From Lolium rigidum (lineage: Eukaryota > Streptophyta > Magnoliopsida > Poales > Poaceae), in the NCBI RefSeq assembly GCF_022539505.1, contig NC_061510.1, forward strand, positions 226,570,043 through 226,634,042: DNA of 64,000 nt. Direction: 5' to 3'. The position numbers were made by a program, and so were the translations under genes. Of this stretch, positions 35,647 to 47,126 are shown piece by piece; the stretch's first letter is position 1; every line of letters starts with the position of its first letter. Under the pieces are notes generated by a model. It worked only from the letters and a program-made list of their open reading frames with translations. It had not been told where the DNA came from and ran no database searches.

Positions 35647-37333
35647 TTAACAGTGCTCGCAGGATTCTACAACAGTTTTATGTTTCTTTTTCTTTTTCTT
35701 AGATGGAGCACTAGTTTCAGTTTGTTGAGAATCTTGTTCAACTCTTTTGGGATGCCCCTCGGGATATAGAGGATCCTGGGTAGAAACACCGCCTCTAGTT
35801 GTTACTTCATAAGCATGTTTTTCTTTAGAATTATTTTTTAACAAGTCATTTTGCACTTTAGTGAGTTGATCAATTTGAGTTTGAACCATATGAAAATGTT
35901 TAACAAGCATCTTAACATCATTGGAGGTTCTCTCCACAATACCATGCAATTCACTAATAGCTCGAGAATTTTCCATTAAATGATTCTCTACTCTCATATT
36001 AAAATTATTTTGCTTAACAATATAATTATCAAACTCATCTAAGCATTGAGCAGGAGGTTTTGAATACGGAATATCTTCCCTAGTAAAGCGTTCAAGAGAG
36101 TGTACTCGATATGGAGAGGGGAGTTATCTTGCATAAATCTTCTATGGGAGGTAAATTCTTCACATCTTCGGATTTAATACCCTTCTCTTTAAGAGATTTC
36201 TTGGCTTCCCTCATATCTTCATCATTTAATTTAATCATACTCCTCTTCTTCAATATTGGTGTCGGGGTTGGTTCAGGTGTAGACCAATCATCATGATTCC
36301 GGCCTATTCTAGCCAATAATTCTTCAGCGTCGTCTGGAGTTCTTTTCCGAAAACACAACCAGCACAACTATCCAGGTATGCCCTAGACTCAATGGTTAGT
36401 CCACTATAAAATATATCAAGTAAATCATGCTTTTCCAAATCATGTCCAGGCCGAGCTCTGATAAGAGAGCAAAATCTCGCCCAAGCCTCAGGCAATTTCT
36501 CTCCATCTTCCTGGTCAAAATTATAAATTCTCTGCAAAGCAATATGTTGAGCACTAGCAGGAAAGTATTTCCGAAAGAAAACATCAAGAAAATCACTTGG
36601 ACTATCAATAGAATCAGGTGGCAAACTATTATACCAAGTTTTAGCATCATCCTTTAATGAGAAAGGGAAAATTTTAGCAACGAAATAAGTACGCTTCTTA
36701 ACATCATCGTAAAACAAGCTACTCGGAGTAGACAAGCTCAATCATGTGTTCTACAACACTTTCTTTTTCAGTACCACAAAAAGGTGTTTTCTCAACAATA
36801 GATATATGAGATAAATCAAGAGAAAAATCATAATCCTTATCCTTAATGTTTATAGGAGATGTGGCAAATTTAGGATCAGGAGACAGTTTATATCTAACAA
36901 GACGTTGTGCAAGAAGCTTTTTAATGTTACTTGCATCAGTAGTAGCATTGCATTTATCAATAAAATCATCATCAAGTTCCACATAATCTTCATCAAGATC
37001 ATCACTAGAGTATTCAACAGACTCAGGTGAATTAACAGGTGTAGCAGCATTTTCATTAGGATTTTCAGTATTTTCAATTTGTCTAGACCTAGCAATTGTA
37101 GCATCTAGAAAAGATCCTAATGAACCATAATTATCAAGCACAGCAGAAGCATCATCAAAATTATAAGAGGAATTTTCAGATCTGGCAGAAGTACCAACAT
37201 GTGAAGCTTGTGGTGGTGAAACAAGTTTACTTATCACGGATGGTGAATCAAGAGAAGCAGAGGTACTCAGAGTTGTACCTTTTCTTGTAGTGGATGGTAA
37301 TATGGCGACTTTAGTATCGCGAGGTTTACCCAT
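35647..37333 (-). pseudogene. Gypsy gag, multiply frameshifted (element E')
   Basis: Four pieces lie in order on the minus strand. 37333-36719 is an N-terminal Ser/Thr/Asp-rich region starting MGKPRDTK. 36741-36304 is the capsid core (FPFSLKDDAKTWYNSLP, FFRKYFPASAQHIALQRI, DIFYSGLTIESRAYLDSCAG). 36367-36092 has EELLARIGRNHDDWSTPEP. 35997-35647 is a likely coiled coil followed by a basic tail (KKKKKKHK). Several shifts separate the pieces. The capsid pattern is clear Gypsy Gag, longer than that of A. The basic tail may serve for nucleic-acid binding, as no CCHC knuckle is visible. Confidence 0.86.
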
Positions 37334-37391
37334 GATGGAGAATTTGCAGCGAACAATATCAATCCAAGTGAACTTGCAAATAAAGCTATGC

Positions 37392-37409
37392 TCCCCGGCA
37401 ACGGCGCCG
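37392..37409 (-). other. Primer binding site of element E' (tRNA-Asp)
   Basis: Complementary to tRNA-Asp 3' end except the outermost base, 11 bases from the LTR. Confidence 0.9.
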
Positions 37410-37420
37410 GAAAATAGTCT

Positions 37421-38823
37421 TGATGACCCACAAGTATAGGGGATCGCAATGAGTCTTCGAGGGAAGTAAAACCCAATTTATTGATTCGACACAAGGGGAG
37501 CCAAAGAATATTTGTAAGCCTTAACAGCGGAGTTGTCAATTCAGCCGCACCTGGAAACAGACTTGTCGGCAAGAGTTTATCGAGTAGTAACAGTTTTATA
37601 GCAGTAGCAGTAGTGAAATATCAGCAGCAATGTAACAAAGACATCAGTAGTGATTATAGTAAACATCAGGATTAAAATACTGTAGGCACAGGGATGGATG
37701 AACGGGCGTTGCATGGATGAGAGAAACTCATGTAACAATCAAGGTAGGGCATTTGCAGATAGTAATAAAACGGTATCTAAGTACTAATCAATCAATAGGC
37801 ATGTGTTCCATATTTAGTTGTACGTGCTCGCAATGAGAAACTTGCACAACATCTTTTGTCCTACCAGCCGGTGGCAGCCGGGCCTCTAGGGAATCTACTG
37901 GAATTAAGGTACTCCTTTTAATAGAGCACCGGAGCAAAGCATTAACACTCCGTGAACACATGTGATCCTCATATCACCGCCTTCCCCTTCGGTTGTCCCA
38001 ATTTCTGTCACTTTGGGGCCTCGGGTTCCGGACAACAATACGTGTATACAACTTGCGAGTAAGATCATAAAGCAATGAATATCATCATGAATTGATAACA
38101 TGTTCAGATCTGAGATCATGGCACTCGGGCCCTAGTGACAAGCATTAAGCATAACAAGTTGCAACAATATCATAAAAGTACCAATTACGGACACTAGGCA
38201 CTATGCCCTAACAATCTTATGCTATTACATGACCAATCTCATCCAATCCCTACCATCCCCTTCAGCCTACGGCGGGGGAATTACTCACACATGGATGGGG
38301 GAAACATGGCTGGTCGATGGAGAGGCGTCGGTGGTGATGATGGCGATGATCTCCTCCAATTTCCCATCCCGGCGGAGTGCCAGAACGGAGTGTCTGGTCC
38401 CGAGACGGAGTTTCGCGATGGCGGCGGTGTTCTGGATGTCTTCTCGCGATTTCGTCTAACCCCCCTGTGCGTTTTTAGGTCGAAGACGTTAAGTAGTCGA
38501 AAAGGGGGCGTCAGAGGCTGGCCGAGGCGGCCTCACCATAGGGCGGTGCGCCCCCCTTCCAGGCCGCGCCGGCCCATGGTGTGGGGGCCGTGGGCCCCCC
38601 CCTGGCTTGCCCTTCTGGCTCTGTGAATCTTCTGGAAAAATAATCCCTTGGGCATTAATTCCGGGGATTTTCCTGAAAGTTTAATTTCTGCACATAAACG
38701 AGACACCAGAGCAATTATGCTGAAAACAGCGTTAGTCTGTGTTAGTTGTATCCAAAATACACAAATTAGAGGCAAAACAATAGCAAAAGTGTTCGGGAAA
38801 GTAGATACGTTTTGGACGTATCA
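37421..38823 (-). repeat. 5' LTR of element E'
   Basis: 1403 bp, TGATACGTCCAAAACG... to ...GTGGGTCATCA on the minus strand. It shares the terminal palindrome form (GATACGT-ACGTATC) and the CCCTATACTTGTGGGTCATCA-like end with the A/F family, but its body is different. The GC-rich part is 38480-38620. Confidence 0.9.
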
Positions 38824-39221
38824 CTCCCTCCTCGTTCTTCTCCCGCAACGCTTACGGTGAAGCCCTGCCGGAGATCTCCACCACCACCGTCACCACGCCG
38901 CCGTGCTGGGTGGATTCCGAGGAGGATCTACTACATCCTCTGCCCGCTGGAACGGCGAGAAGGACGTCGTCATCAACACCGTAGGTGTGACCGAGTGCGG
39001 AGGTGCTGCCCGATTGTGGCACCGTTAAGATCTTGTACGCGCTTTTGAAAGCGGCAAGTGATCGACTACATCAACCACGATATCTAATCTCGTAGGCTTT
39101 GGAATATTCGAGGGTTAGTCTCACATACATCTCGTTGCTACCATCTACTGGATTAGATCTTGGCTTGTTATTCGTTCTTGCGGTAGGAAAATTTTTGTTT
39201 TCTATGCTACGAATCCCATCA
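38824..39221 (+). repeat. 5' LTR of Copia I (3' end only)
   Basis: Matches 45018-45413 closely, from the CTTCTCCCGC region through GCTTTGGAAT to ATCCCATCA. The upstream ~1.35 kb is missing, cut exactly at the end of E'. Confidence 0.93.
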
Positions 39222-39222
39222 G

Positions 39223-39235
39223 TGGTATCAGAGCC
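39223..39235 (+). other. Primer binding site of Copia I (initiator tRNA-Met)
   Basis: TGGTATCAGAGCC, one base after the LTR, is the standard Copia site complementary to the initiator tRNA-Met 3' end. Confidence 0.95.
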
Positions 39236-41039
39236 GTGTCTATGCATAGATTGGTTGCACGAGTAGAACACAATGGATTTGTGGGCGTTGATGCTTTTGT
39301 TATTTTTAGTTAGTGTACTTTGCATCTTGCGGGATGGTGGGATGAAGCGGCCCGGGCTAACTTTACATGACCGCGTCTCATGAGACTTGCTCCACGCTTG
39401 ACATGCAACTTGTATTGCATAAGTGGCTTTGAGGGTGTCTGTCTCTCTCACCATAGTTAAGATTCAATTTACTCTTTCTATTGACAACACTAGTATCACC
39501 ATTGTGGTTCATGTTCGTAGGTAGATTGGATCTTACTCGAAAACCCAAAACCACGTAAAATATGCAAACCAAATTACAGGCGTCTAACTAGTTTTTGCAG
39601 GGTTTGGTGATGTGATATGGCCATGATGTGATGATGATTATATTTGATGTATGAGATGTTCATTATTGTATTATGGCAACCGGTAGGAGCCTAATGGTTG
39701 TCTTTAAATTTGTTAAGACATGCGTGTCTATTCATCATGTAATAGATTTATTTCAAGTAGTTGTTATAGTAGCTATAAGTGATGGACAACCATGAAGCGG
39801 CGCCATGGACCTTGGTGCAATGCTGGTGATGATGGAGATCATGCTTGGGTGCTTTGGAGATGAATATCAAAAGCACAAGAAGAAAGGCCATATCATATCA
39901 CATATTATGAATTATATGTGATGTTAATCCTTTATGCATCTTATCTTGCTTAGATCGCGACGGTAGCATTATAAGATGATCCCTCACATTAATATCAAGA
40001 TAATAAAGTGTTCTCCCCTCGTATGTACCGTTGCTACAGTTCATCGTTTTGAAGCATCTCGTGATGATCGGATGTGATAGATTCTACGTTTACATACAAC
40101 GGGTGTATGCCATCTTGCACACGCGGAAATACTTGGGTTTGCTTGACGAGCCTAGCATGTATAGACATGGCCTCGGAACACAGGAAACCGAAAGGTTGAA
40201 CACGAGTCATATGGATGATATGATCAATATGTTGATGTTCACCATTGAAGCTACATCATCTCACGTGATGATCGGTTTTGGTATAGTGGATATGGATCGT
40301 GTGGCACTAAACAACTATGAGGGATGTTGTATTAAGTGGGAGTTCATTAGTAATTAGATTTGTAGAATTGGCATCTGTTATCTACCATGCGCTAGTCTTA
40401 TAATTGAGATAGAAATACTGTTAAGTCTGACAAGAAACTTTCCGGACTGGTATCGTATTGTTAAAGAATCAAGAAATGATTAAGTCCTATAGCAAACTTT
40501 TGGTAATCCTCAAATTGCTGATTCTAAAAGCAATGGTTTCAATTAGTACCTAAAAACATCTTGTCTCCGTGAAACTTGATGTTCAAATCCGTTTGAAAAG
40601 TAAGGAGCTGAAAAGTTTTTTTTCAGAAATAAACAAGGTGTGAGATATATGTGATATCTAAGACCTTATTACAAGATAATAGAATATAATTTAGTGAGAC
40701 TACATCAACTCATAAGTTTTATGGGAATGTACGAAGGTTGAAGATGCTAGGCGTCTCAATCCTCCAACTAGTTGGGCACTAACGATATTCTCATATCCAT
40801 GAAGTGATCGTACTTAGTACAAAACAACGCAATACAAGAATTCGATGGCCTAAATGACTGACAAGGAATATGGTAGGAATGCACGTCTGGAACAAAATAA
40901 AGTGTTATTGTGTCGTCGTTATTTTGTTCTGGTCAAATGAAAACAATGAGTTGTTCAAATTATGACAGTATTCCATGTACGATGGATAAGTTATTATAAA
41001 TCTTTATGGTGAAGCACACATGCATAACACTGACGCAAA
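39236..41039 (+). other. Leader and decayed gag of Copia I
   Basis: The long leader matches the kind found in BARE/Angela elements. The gag that should follow is not readable: only short frames remain, such as 40031-40357, which I take as chance. No host gene is visible. Confidence 0.6.
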
Positions 41040-43610
41040 AATGCCATAAGGAAAATGATGTGAATTCCACTTATTAGTGGAACCTCCATTTAGGTCATGT
41101 TAGAAAGGAACGCATGAAGGAACTCCATGCAAATGGATTTTTGGAGTCATTTGATTTTTGCATCATTTGGCGCTTGCAAATCTCTTCTAAAGAGAATGAT
41201 TGAAATACCGTTCATAGGCCAAGAGTTGAACAAGCAACTAACTTAGTGGAAACATACATGATGATGTATGTTGGTTCACTGGGCATAGTTGTGTGCGGGA
41301 GATTCTTCTACTTCATGAAAAGTTCCAACAATGAATTGAGTATATATATGTGGATATATTTATTCGATAAGGAAGAAGTTTGAAACATTTGAATGGATTC
41401 AAATAAATTTCAGCATGAAGTGGAAATCATCATAATAGAAAAGTCAAATATCTATGATTGGATCATGGTGGAAATATTTGAATTACGAGTTTTAGCGAAC
41501 ATCTAAGAGAGTTATGAAATTGTTCTACAACTCACGTTTCTTGGAGTATCATAGTGATGATGGAGTATCCGAGAGATGTATCCAAACCTTGTTGGATTAA
41601 TGATGAGATAAAATTATATGACACAATTATATTTTTGTGGATTATGCTTTAGAGACTACCGCTTTTACACTGAATAAAACATCATCATAATCCGTTGAAA
41701 TGACACCATACAAGTTATGGCATGGGTATAAACCCTAATAGTCCTTTCTTAAATTTTGGTATGCATAGCATAAGTAAATGAGTTTACAACCAAAATCGGA
41801 TGAATGTCTTTGTTGGTTATACCAGAGAATTGATTGGGAATTCTTTCCACTATGAAGTCAAAGACAAAAGTGTTTATCGATGTTTCTTAATTATTTCCAA
41901 GAAATTATTTCTAGCAAAGTATTTGAGTGGGAGGACAATGGAACTTTGTAAGATTTATGAACATGAGCATGATGATCAGAGTAGCGCAGCATCGGAAATG
42001 GTTCCAGAAGCAGCCACGACGATCATAGCTCCCATGTCTACAAAGAGTTATAGTGATGGAGATCGAAGTACCCATTGAACCTTGTAGATGTGGTTTACTT
42101 TGTGATCAAATAAATCATTTGTTGACAAATGATTGATTTTGAACAATGATAAACCAACTACATACAAAGAAGTTATGATGGGCCCTGACTCCGTTAAAAT
42201 GGCTATGCGCCATGAAATCCAAGATAGGTGAATACTTTTTGAAAGTAAATAGATCTATAAAATTGATGGACTTGGATGGAATATCCTTGAAGAAGCTCGA
42301 CTTGTCGAAAAGTTGTTTACGACAAAGTTCAAAGAGTTGACTACGATAAGATTAGATCTTCCGTAGCGATGCTTATAGTCTATATGGATTATTCTAGTAA
42401 TCGCTACATATTTCTTTTATGAGATATGCTAGTAGGATGACAAAATACATTACTTAACAGAAGTGTGTATTAAAGGTGTATACAAGATACAACTGAGATT
42501 TTTGCTAGTCCGTAGAATACTAAAAAGGTATACAAACTTCACTGGATGAAGTGAGTATCACGGAGTTGGAATCTTTACCGGATGAAATGATCAAAGAGTT
42601 ATGATTTCACCAGAAACGATGAAGAAGCTTGCATTTGCAAGAAATTAAGTGGGAGCGCTGAGATATAGTTATAATATTATATATGGATGACATATCATTG
42701 ATTATAAATGATGTAATTATATACTTGATGTGATTAAAAGGTTTCATTGAGAATTAACTTCAATGAAATTATATGGACTGAAACATATTTAGTGTCAAGA
42801 TCTATGAAGATAGATTGAAACACATAATAAGTTTAAGTTAAAGTACATAGAATGAATATTGAAGTAGTTCAATATAACAATATTAAGAAGGTGTTCTTTT
42901 CCATGTGAAGGTTTAACAAGACTTGAGTGTTTTTGACACTCGATGAGTAAAAACACATGAGTGATTTTAGATCACGAATAATATGTACAAAATCAGATGT
43001 CCTGTGCTCTAAAGTGTTATGAGCATATACCAGAATGATTCATGTAATGATCATTGGACAACAGTAAGAATATCCCTGAGTGTTTTAGAAGAACCAAGGA
43101 TATATATAGTTTTGTATGGGGTAATGACAAACAAATCATTGTAAGGTGTTGCACCGATATTAGTTTGGTCACATATAAAATCTCAATTAGGCTAAGTGTT
43201 GATTAAAAGGTAGCACAATGATCTAGAAGAAGTCTATGCTAGATTTAGATGAGTTCTAAATATTGTGACAGATTCTACAAAAAAAGGCAGAGTATGTCAT
43301 TGTTTTGACAATGACTGAGGAGTTTTAAGTCGAGGAGTTCTTTGAGAACTTGGTGTAGTTCCGATAGTGTCAGAACTTTAAAGCTATATTGTGTGTGACA
43401 ATATTAGTGACATATTTCAGACCGCGCAATTAAGGTTCCACCAGAAGACTGAACATATATGATTAATGCCGACTCATTTGGAAAATCAGTGATGCGTTGA
43501 GACACAAATGAATTGCAAAATACATACGTTTCTGAGCCTGTCGGATCCGTTGACTGAAACCTCTCCCGTGAGCAAAACATGATAAGCACCAGAAGGCCAA
43601 GGTGTTATAT
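41040..43610 (+). pseudogene. Copia pol remnant (element I)
   Basis: No long frame is left, but colinear traces are readable in shifting frames. GAG-pre-integrase is at ~41080-41190 (HLGHVRKERMKELH-like). Integrase end is near 41640 (YALETTAFTLNKTS). The post-integrase block lies at 41800-42078 (VFVGYTRELIGNSFHYE, SGRTMELCK, EMVPEA). Reverse transcriptase remains at ~42170-42700 with YMDD at 42680-42691. A C-terminal trace of the DPLTKPL type is near 43545. Many frameshifts and stops make it old and dead, in contrast to H. Confidence 0.8.
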
Positions 43611-43657
43611 CTTTACAAATGTAAACTAGATTATTGACTCTAGTGCAAGTGGTAGAC

Positions 43658-45413
43658 TGTTGGAGATATGCCCGAGAGGAAATAATAAAATAGTTATTGT
43701 TATATTTTAGTGCTCATGATAAATGTTTACACTCCATGCTATAATTGTATTAACCGGAAACATTGATACATGTGTGTTGTGTAAACAACCAGAGTCCCTA
43801 GTAAGCCTCTCATTTAACTAGCTTGTTGATTAATAGATGATCATGGTTTCCTGATCATGAACATAGGATGTTATTAATAACAAGATCATAACATTAGGTG
43901 AATGATGTGAGGGACACACCCATAGTAAGCATAGCATGAGATCAAGTCATTAAGTTCAACTTGCTATAAGCTTTCCGATACATAGTTACCTAGTCCTTCG
44001 ACCATGAGATCATGTAAATCACTTACACCGGAAGGATGCTTTGATTACATCAAACGCCATTGCGTAAATGGGTGGTTATAAAGATGGGATTAAGTATTCG
44101 GAAAGTGTGAGTTGAGGCATATGGATCAAGAGTGGGATTTGTCCATCCCGATGACGGATAGATATACTCTAGGCCCTCTCGGTGGAATGTCGTCTGATTA
44201 GCTTGCAAGCATGTGACTAGGTCACAAGAGATGACATACCATGATACGAGTAAAGAGTACTTGTCGGTAACGAGGTTGAACTAGGTATGGAGATACCGAT
44301 GATCGCACCTCGGACAAGTAAAGTATCGCGTGACAAAGGGAATCGGTATCGTATGTAAATGGTTCTTTCAATCACGAAGTCATCATTGTATATGTGGGAG
44401 CTATTATGGATCTCCAGGTCCCGCTTTTAGTTATTGATCAGAGAGGAGTCTCGATCATTTCCACATAGTTCTCGAACCATAGGGTGACACACTTAAGGTT
44501 TGATGTCGTTTTAAGTAGATATGGAATATGTAATGGAGTTCGAATGTTGTTCGGAGTCTCGGATGGGATCCAGGACATCACGAGGAGTTCCGGAATGGTC
44601 CGGAGAATAAGATTCATATATAGGAAGTCACTTTCCAAGTTTGGAAATGATCCGGTGCATTTATTGAAGGCGCTAGAATGTTCTAGAACCTTCCGGAAGA
44701 AATCGCCATGGAAGGTGGAGTCCCGGATGAACTCCACCAACCCTAGCCGGCCAGCCAAAGGGGAAGGTGGAGTCCATGGTGGACTCCACCTCCATGGCCG
44801 GCCATAGGGGAAGGAAAGGGAGGAGTCCCACTTCCCCTAGGTTTCACCATATGGTAAGTTTTTGAGTTGGACTCTTATTCGAATCTTTGGGCAAACCTTG
44901 GGGGTTCCACCTATATAAAGAGAGGGAGAGGGAGAGGGCTGGCTACACCTTGGCCGCACCACCAAAGGGCTCCCAGGCCGGCGCCCAAGCAACCCCCCTC
45001 TCCCAAAACCTAGCTACTCCATCTTCCTTCTTCTCCCGCAGCGCTTACGGCGAAGCCCTGCCGGAGATCTCCACCACCACCGTCACCATGCCGTCGTGCT
45101 GGCGGGATTCCGAGGAGGATCTACTACATCCGCTGCCCGCTGGAACGGGGAGAAGGACGTCATCATCAACACCGTACGTGTGACCGAGTGCGGAGGTGCT
45201 GCCCGATTGTGGCACCGTCAAGATCTTCTACGCGCTTTTGAAAGCGGCAAGTGATCGACTACATCAACCACGAGATCTAATCTCGTAGGCTTTGGAATCT
45301 TCGAGGGTTAGTCTCACATACATCTCGTTACTACCATCTACTAGATTAGATCTTGGCTTGTTATTCGTTCTTGCGGTAGGATTTTTTTGTTTTCTATGCT
45401 ACAAATCCCATCA
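43658..45413 (+). repeat. 3' LTR of Copia I
   Basis: 1756 bp, TGTTGGAGATATGCCC... to ...ATCCCATCA, preceded by the purine tract GTGCAAGTGGTAGAC. A TATA box (TATATAAA) is at 44912-44919, followed by a GA-rich leader. Confidence 0.95.
44912..44919 (+). promoter_or_regulatory. TATA box in the LTR of Copia I
   Basis: TATATAAA after a ttccacc segment and before a purine-rich leader, in the position expected for the BARE/Angela LTR promoter. Confidence 0.7.
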
Positions 45414-45652
45414 CTTATTATTGCTTTCTTTCATAGAGTGTCTTTTCCACTCAGTCGCCCTTCATGCTGAGATTCAGGAACACCAACTGGCTTAAGGTCA
45501 GGAATAAAGTCAAAACAGAATTCAATGATCTGCTTTGTTCCATAGCCCTTGGAAATGCTTCCTTCTGACCTAGCACGTTTATGAACATATTTCTTCAAGA
45601 CTCCCATGAACCTCTCAAAGGGGAACATATTGTGTGAAAATACAGGACCGAG

Positions 45653-46070
45653 TGACGAGGTATCAACTCGTCAATGTCTACGGATTGTAGACTTAGGGTT
45701 TTGTAGAAATTAGAGGGAAAGTAGATCTCAAAAGTTATCACTCGAACAAAGGTGTTTAACTCAATTTACGGTGGCTAGGGTTTACAATGATTCGATCCTT
45801 ATTTTGACCTCAGTGTCCCCTTTATATAGGAGGAGAACCCGAGGGTTACAATGTGTCAGCGTCCCCTTTATATAGGAGGAGAACCCGAGGGTTACAACGT
45901 GTCGTACAAGTACAAACTTTCGGGCGGTACTGGGCCTTTCCCGATATTGATACAAATTTCCATAATAACTATACTTTCCATATCTGAACATCTTCAATCT
46001 TCTGGGCCTCCAAAGCTTCGAGTACATGGGCCTTTGGCTACAATAATAAACCAGGGGCATGCCCATGTCA
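45653..46070 (-). repeat. Solo LTR of 418 bp in CACTA J
   Basis: It has TG...CA ends (TGACGAGG...CATGTCA on the plus strand) and a perfect 5-bp target duplication, CCGAG (45648-45652, 46071-46075). The transposase frame resumes on both sides, which confirms the limits. A TATA-like TATATAAA on the minus strand suggests minus orientation. It contains a 46-bp tandem duplication. The family is not recognised with certainty, probably Gypsy. Confidence 0.92.
45811..45902 (-). repeat. 46-bp tandem duplication with TATA box in the solo LTR
   Basis: 45811-45856 and 45857-45902 differ at two positions. Each unit holds TATATAAA on the minus strand and a CCGAGGGTTACAA-like leader. Confidence 0.9.
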
Positions 46071-46170
46071 CCGAGAATGGAAATCTCTTTGACTAGGAGA
46101 TGCGTCATAATATTGAAGAAGGATGGTAGGAACACCAGCTCAAAAATATAGATTTCTTCCAGATAGAATT

Positions 46171-46333
46171 GGACTACATCATTGGACTACATTGAGGAAT
46201 AGACATACCGTCACAATGGACTACATCATTGGACTACATCATTGGACTACATCATTCTGCAACCTTGGTAGAATTTCTGGATCAATTACCTTCCGAGAAA
46301 TTGCATTGAGGAATAGACATACCGTCACAATGG
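46171..46333 (+). repeat. 13-bp tandem repeats and a 29-bp duplication in the transposase
   Basis: GGACTACATCATT occurs at 46171, 46218, 46231 and 46244, with a variant at 46184. A 29-bp segment at 46191-46219 is repeated at 46305-46333. The repeats lie in decayed coding sequence and break the transposase frame. Confidence 0.85.
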
Positions 46334-47126
46334 GTCCTCGAACATTTTCCAGTAGAAGCCCCGTCAATGCAACCGGACGCAATTGCATCATAATGACTTG
46401 GCAGTCATGAGGCTTTAGGTTCTGGAATTTTTGCTGTGCCATATTTATTATTCCCTTTATAATCGACAAGAAGCCATACGGGACCTTGATACTTCTCAGG
46501 CATTCAAAAAATATTTATCCGTCTCATTCTCCAGATGCATGTTGTTGGTCCTGTTGTGCTTCCGGTGTATCTTTTGTCTTCACATACATGTCTAGGAAGC
46601 CTAGCAGGTTCACGCAAAGATTCTTCGCCACGTGCATCATGTCGATTGAAGAGTAGACCTCTAGGACTTCCCAATAGGGTAGGTCCCAAAATATAGATTT
46701 CTTCTTCCACATGGGCGCGTGTCCGGCAACGTCATCTTTACCAGTATGGTGGATAGGCTTATTCCGGTGATCTACCTCACCTTTGAAATGCTTTCCTTTC
46801 TTTCTTACGGGATGCCTGATATGAAGGAAGCGACGATGTCCCAGGTACACAACCTTCTTACATTTATCCAAATGTATACCTTCAGTCTCATCTAAATAGT
46901 GTATGCATGCATCGTATCCCTTGTATGTATGTTCTGAAAGGTTACTAAGAGCTGGCCAATCGTTGATGGTTACGAACAACAACGCTCGTAGGTCAGATTC
47001 CTTGTGTTTGTGCTCATCCCACACACGGACACCTTTTACGGCCCACAACTGTAGAATTTCTTCAACTAATGGCTTTTAGGTACACATCAATGTCGTTGCC
47101 GGGTTGTTTCGGGCCTTGGATGACCA

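Larger units (their letters stand above)
34746..38823 (-). mobile_element. Gypsy element E', 5' half
   Basis: From right to left this holds a 5' LTR (37421-38823), a tRNA-Asp primer site, a frameshifted gag and an aspartic protease up to the gap. The LTR (1403 bp) is unlike the LTR of E. The right end (...TGGACGTATCA) is followed directly by the 5' LTR of Copia I, so E' inserted into I. Its pol and 3' LTR are missing. Confidence 0.82.
38824..45413 (+). mobile_element. Copia retrotransposon I, BARE/Angela/WIS type, decayed
   Basis: Contains the end of the 5' LTR (38824-39221, rest removed by E'), a tRNA-Met initiator primer site, a heavily mutated internal region and a full 3' LTR (43658-45413). 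The right end joins CACTA transposase sequence in a frame typical for it, so I inserted into element J. Right flank is CTTAT; the left one is lost. Confidence 0.92.

Noticed and set aside
3635..37409. Matches to the 3' end of tRNA-Asp as possible tRNA genes
   Set aside because: Only the last 18 bases match and each lies 10-12 bases inside an LTR; they are primer binding sites.
29808..38823. One complete minus-strand Gypsy element spanning the N gap
   Set aside because: The two LTRs are of different families, and flanks (CCTAA at left, CTCCC at right) do not match as a target duplication.
40031..40357. 108-codon frame as a host gene
   Set aside because: It lies in the leader region of Copia I, between the primer site and pol, and shows no domain.
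46171..46333. CRISPR-like array
   Set aside because: Repeats are 13 bp, mostly without spacers, and lie in a eukaryotic transposase pseudogene.
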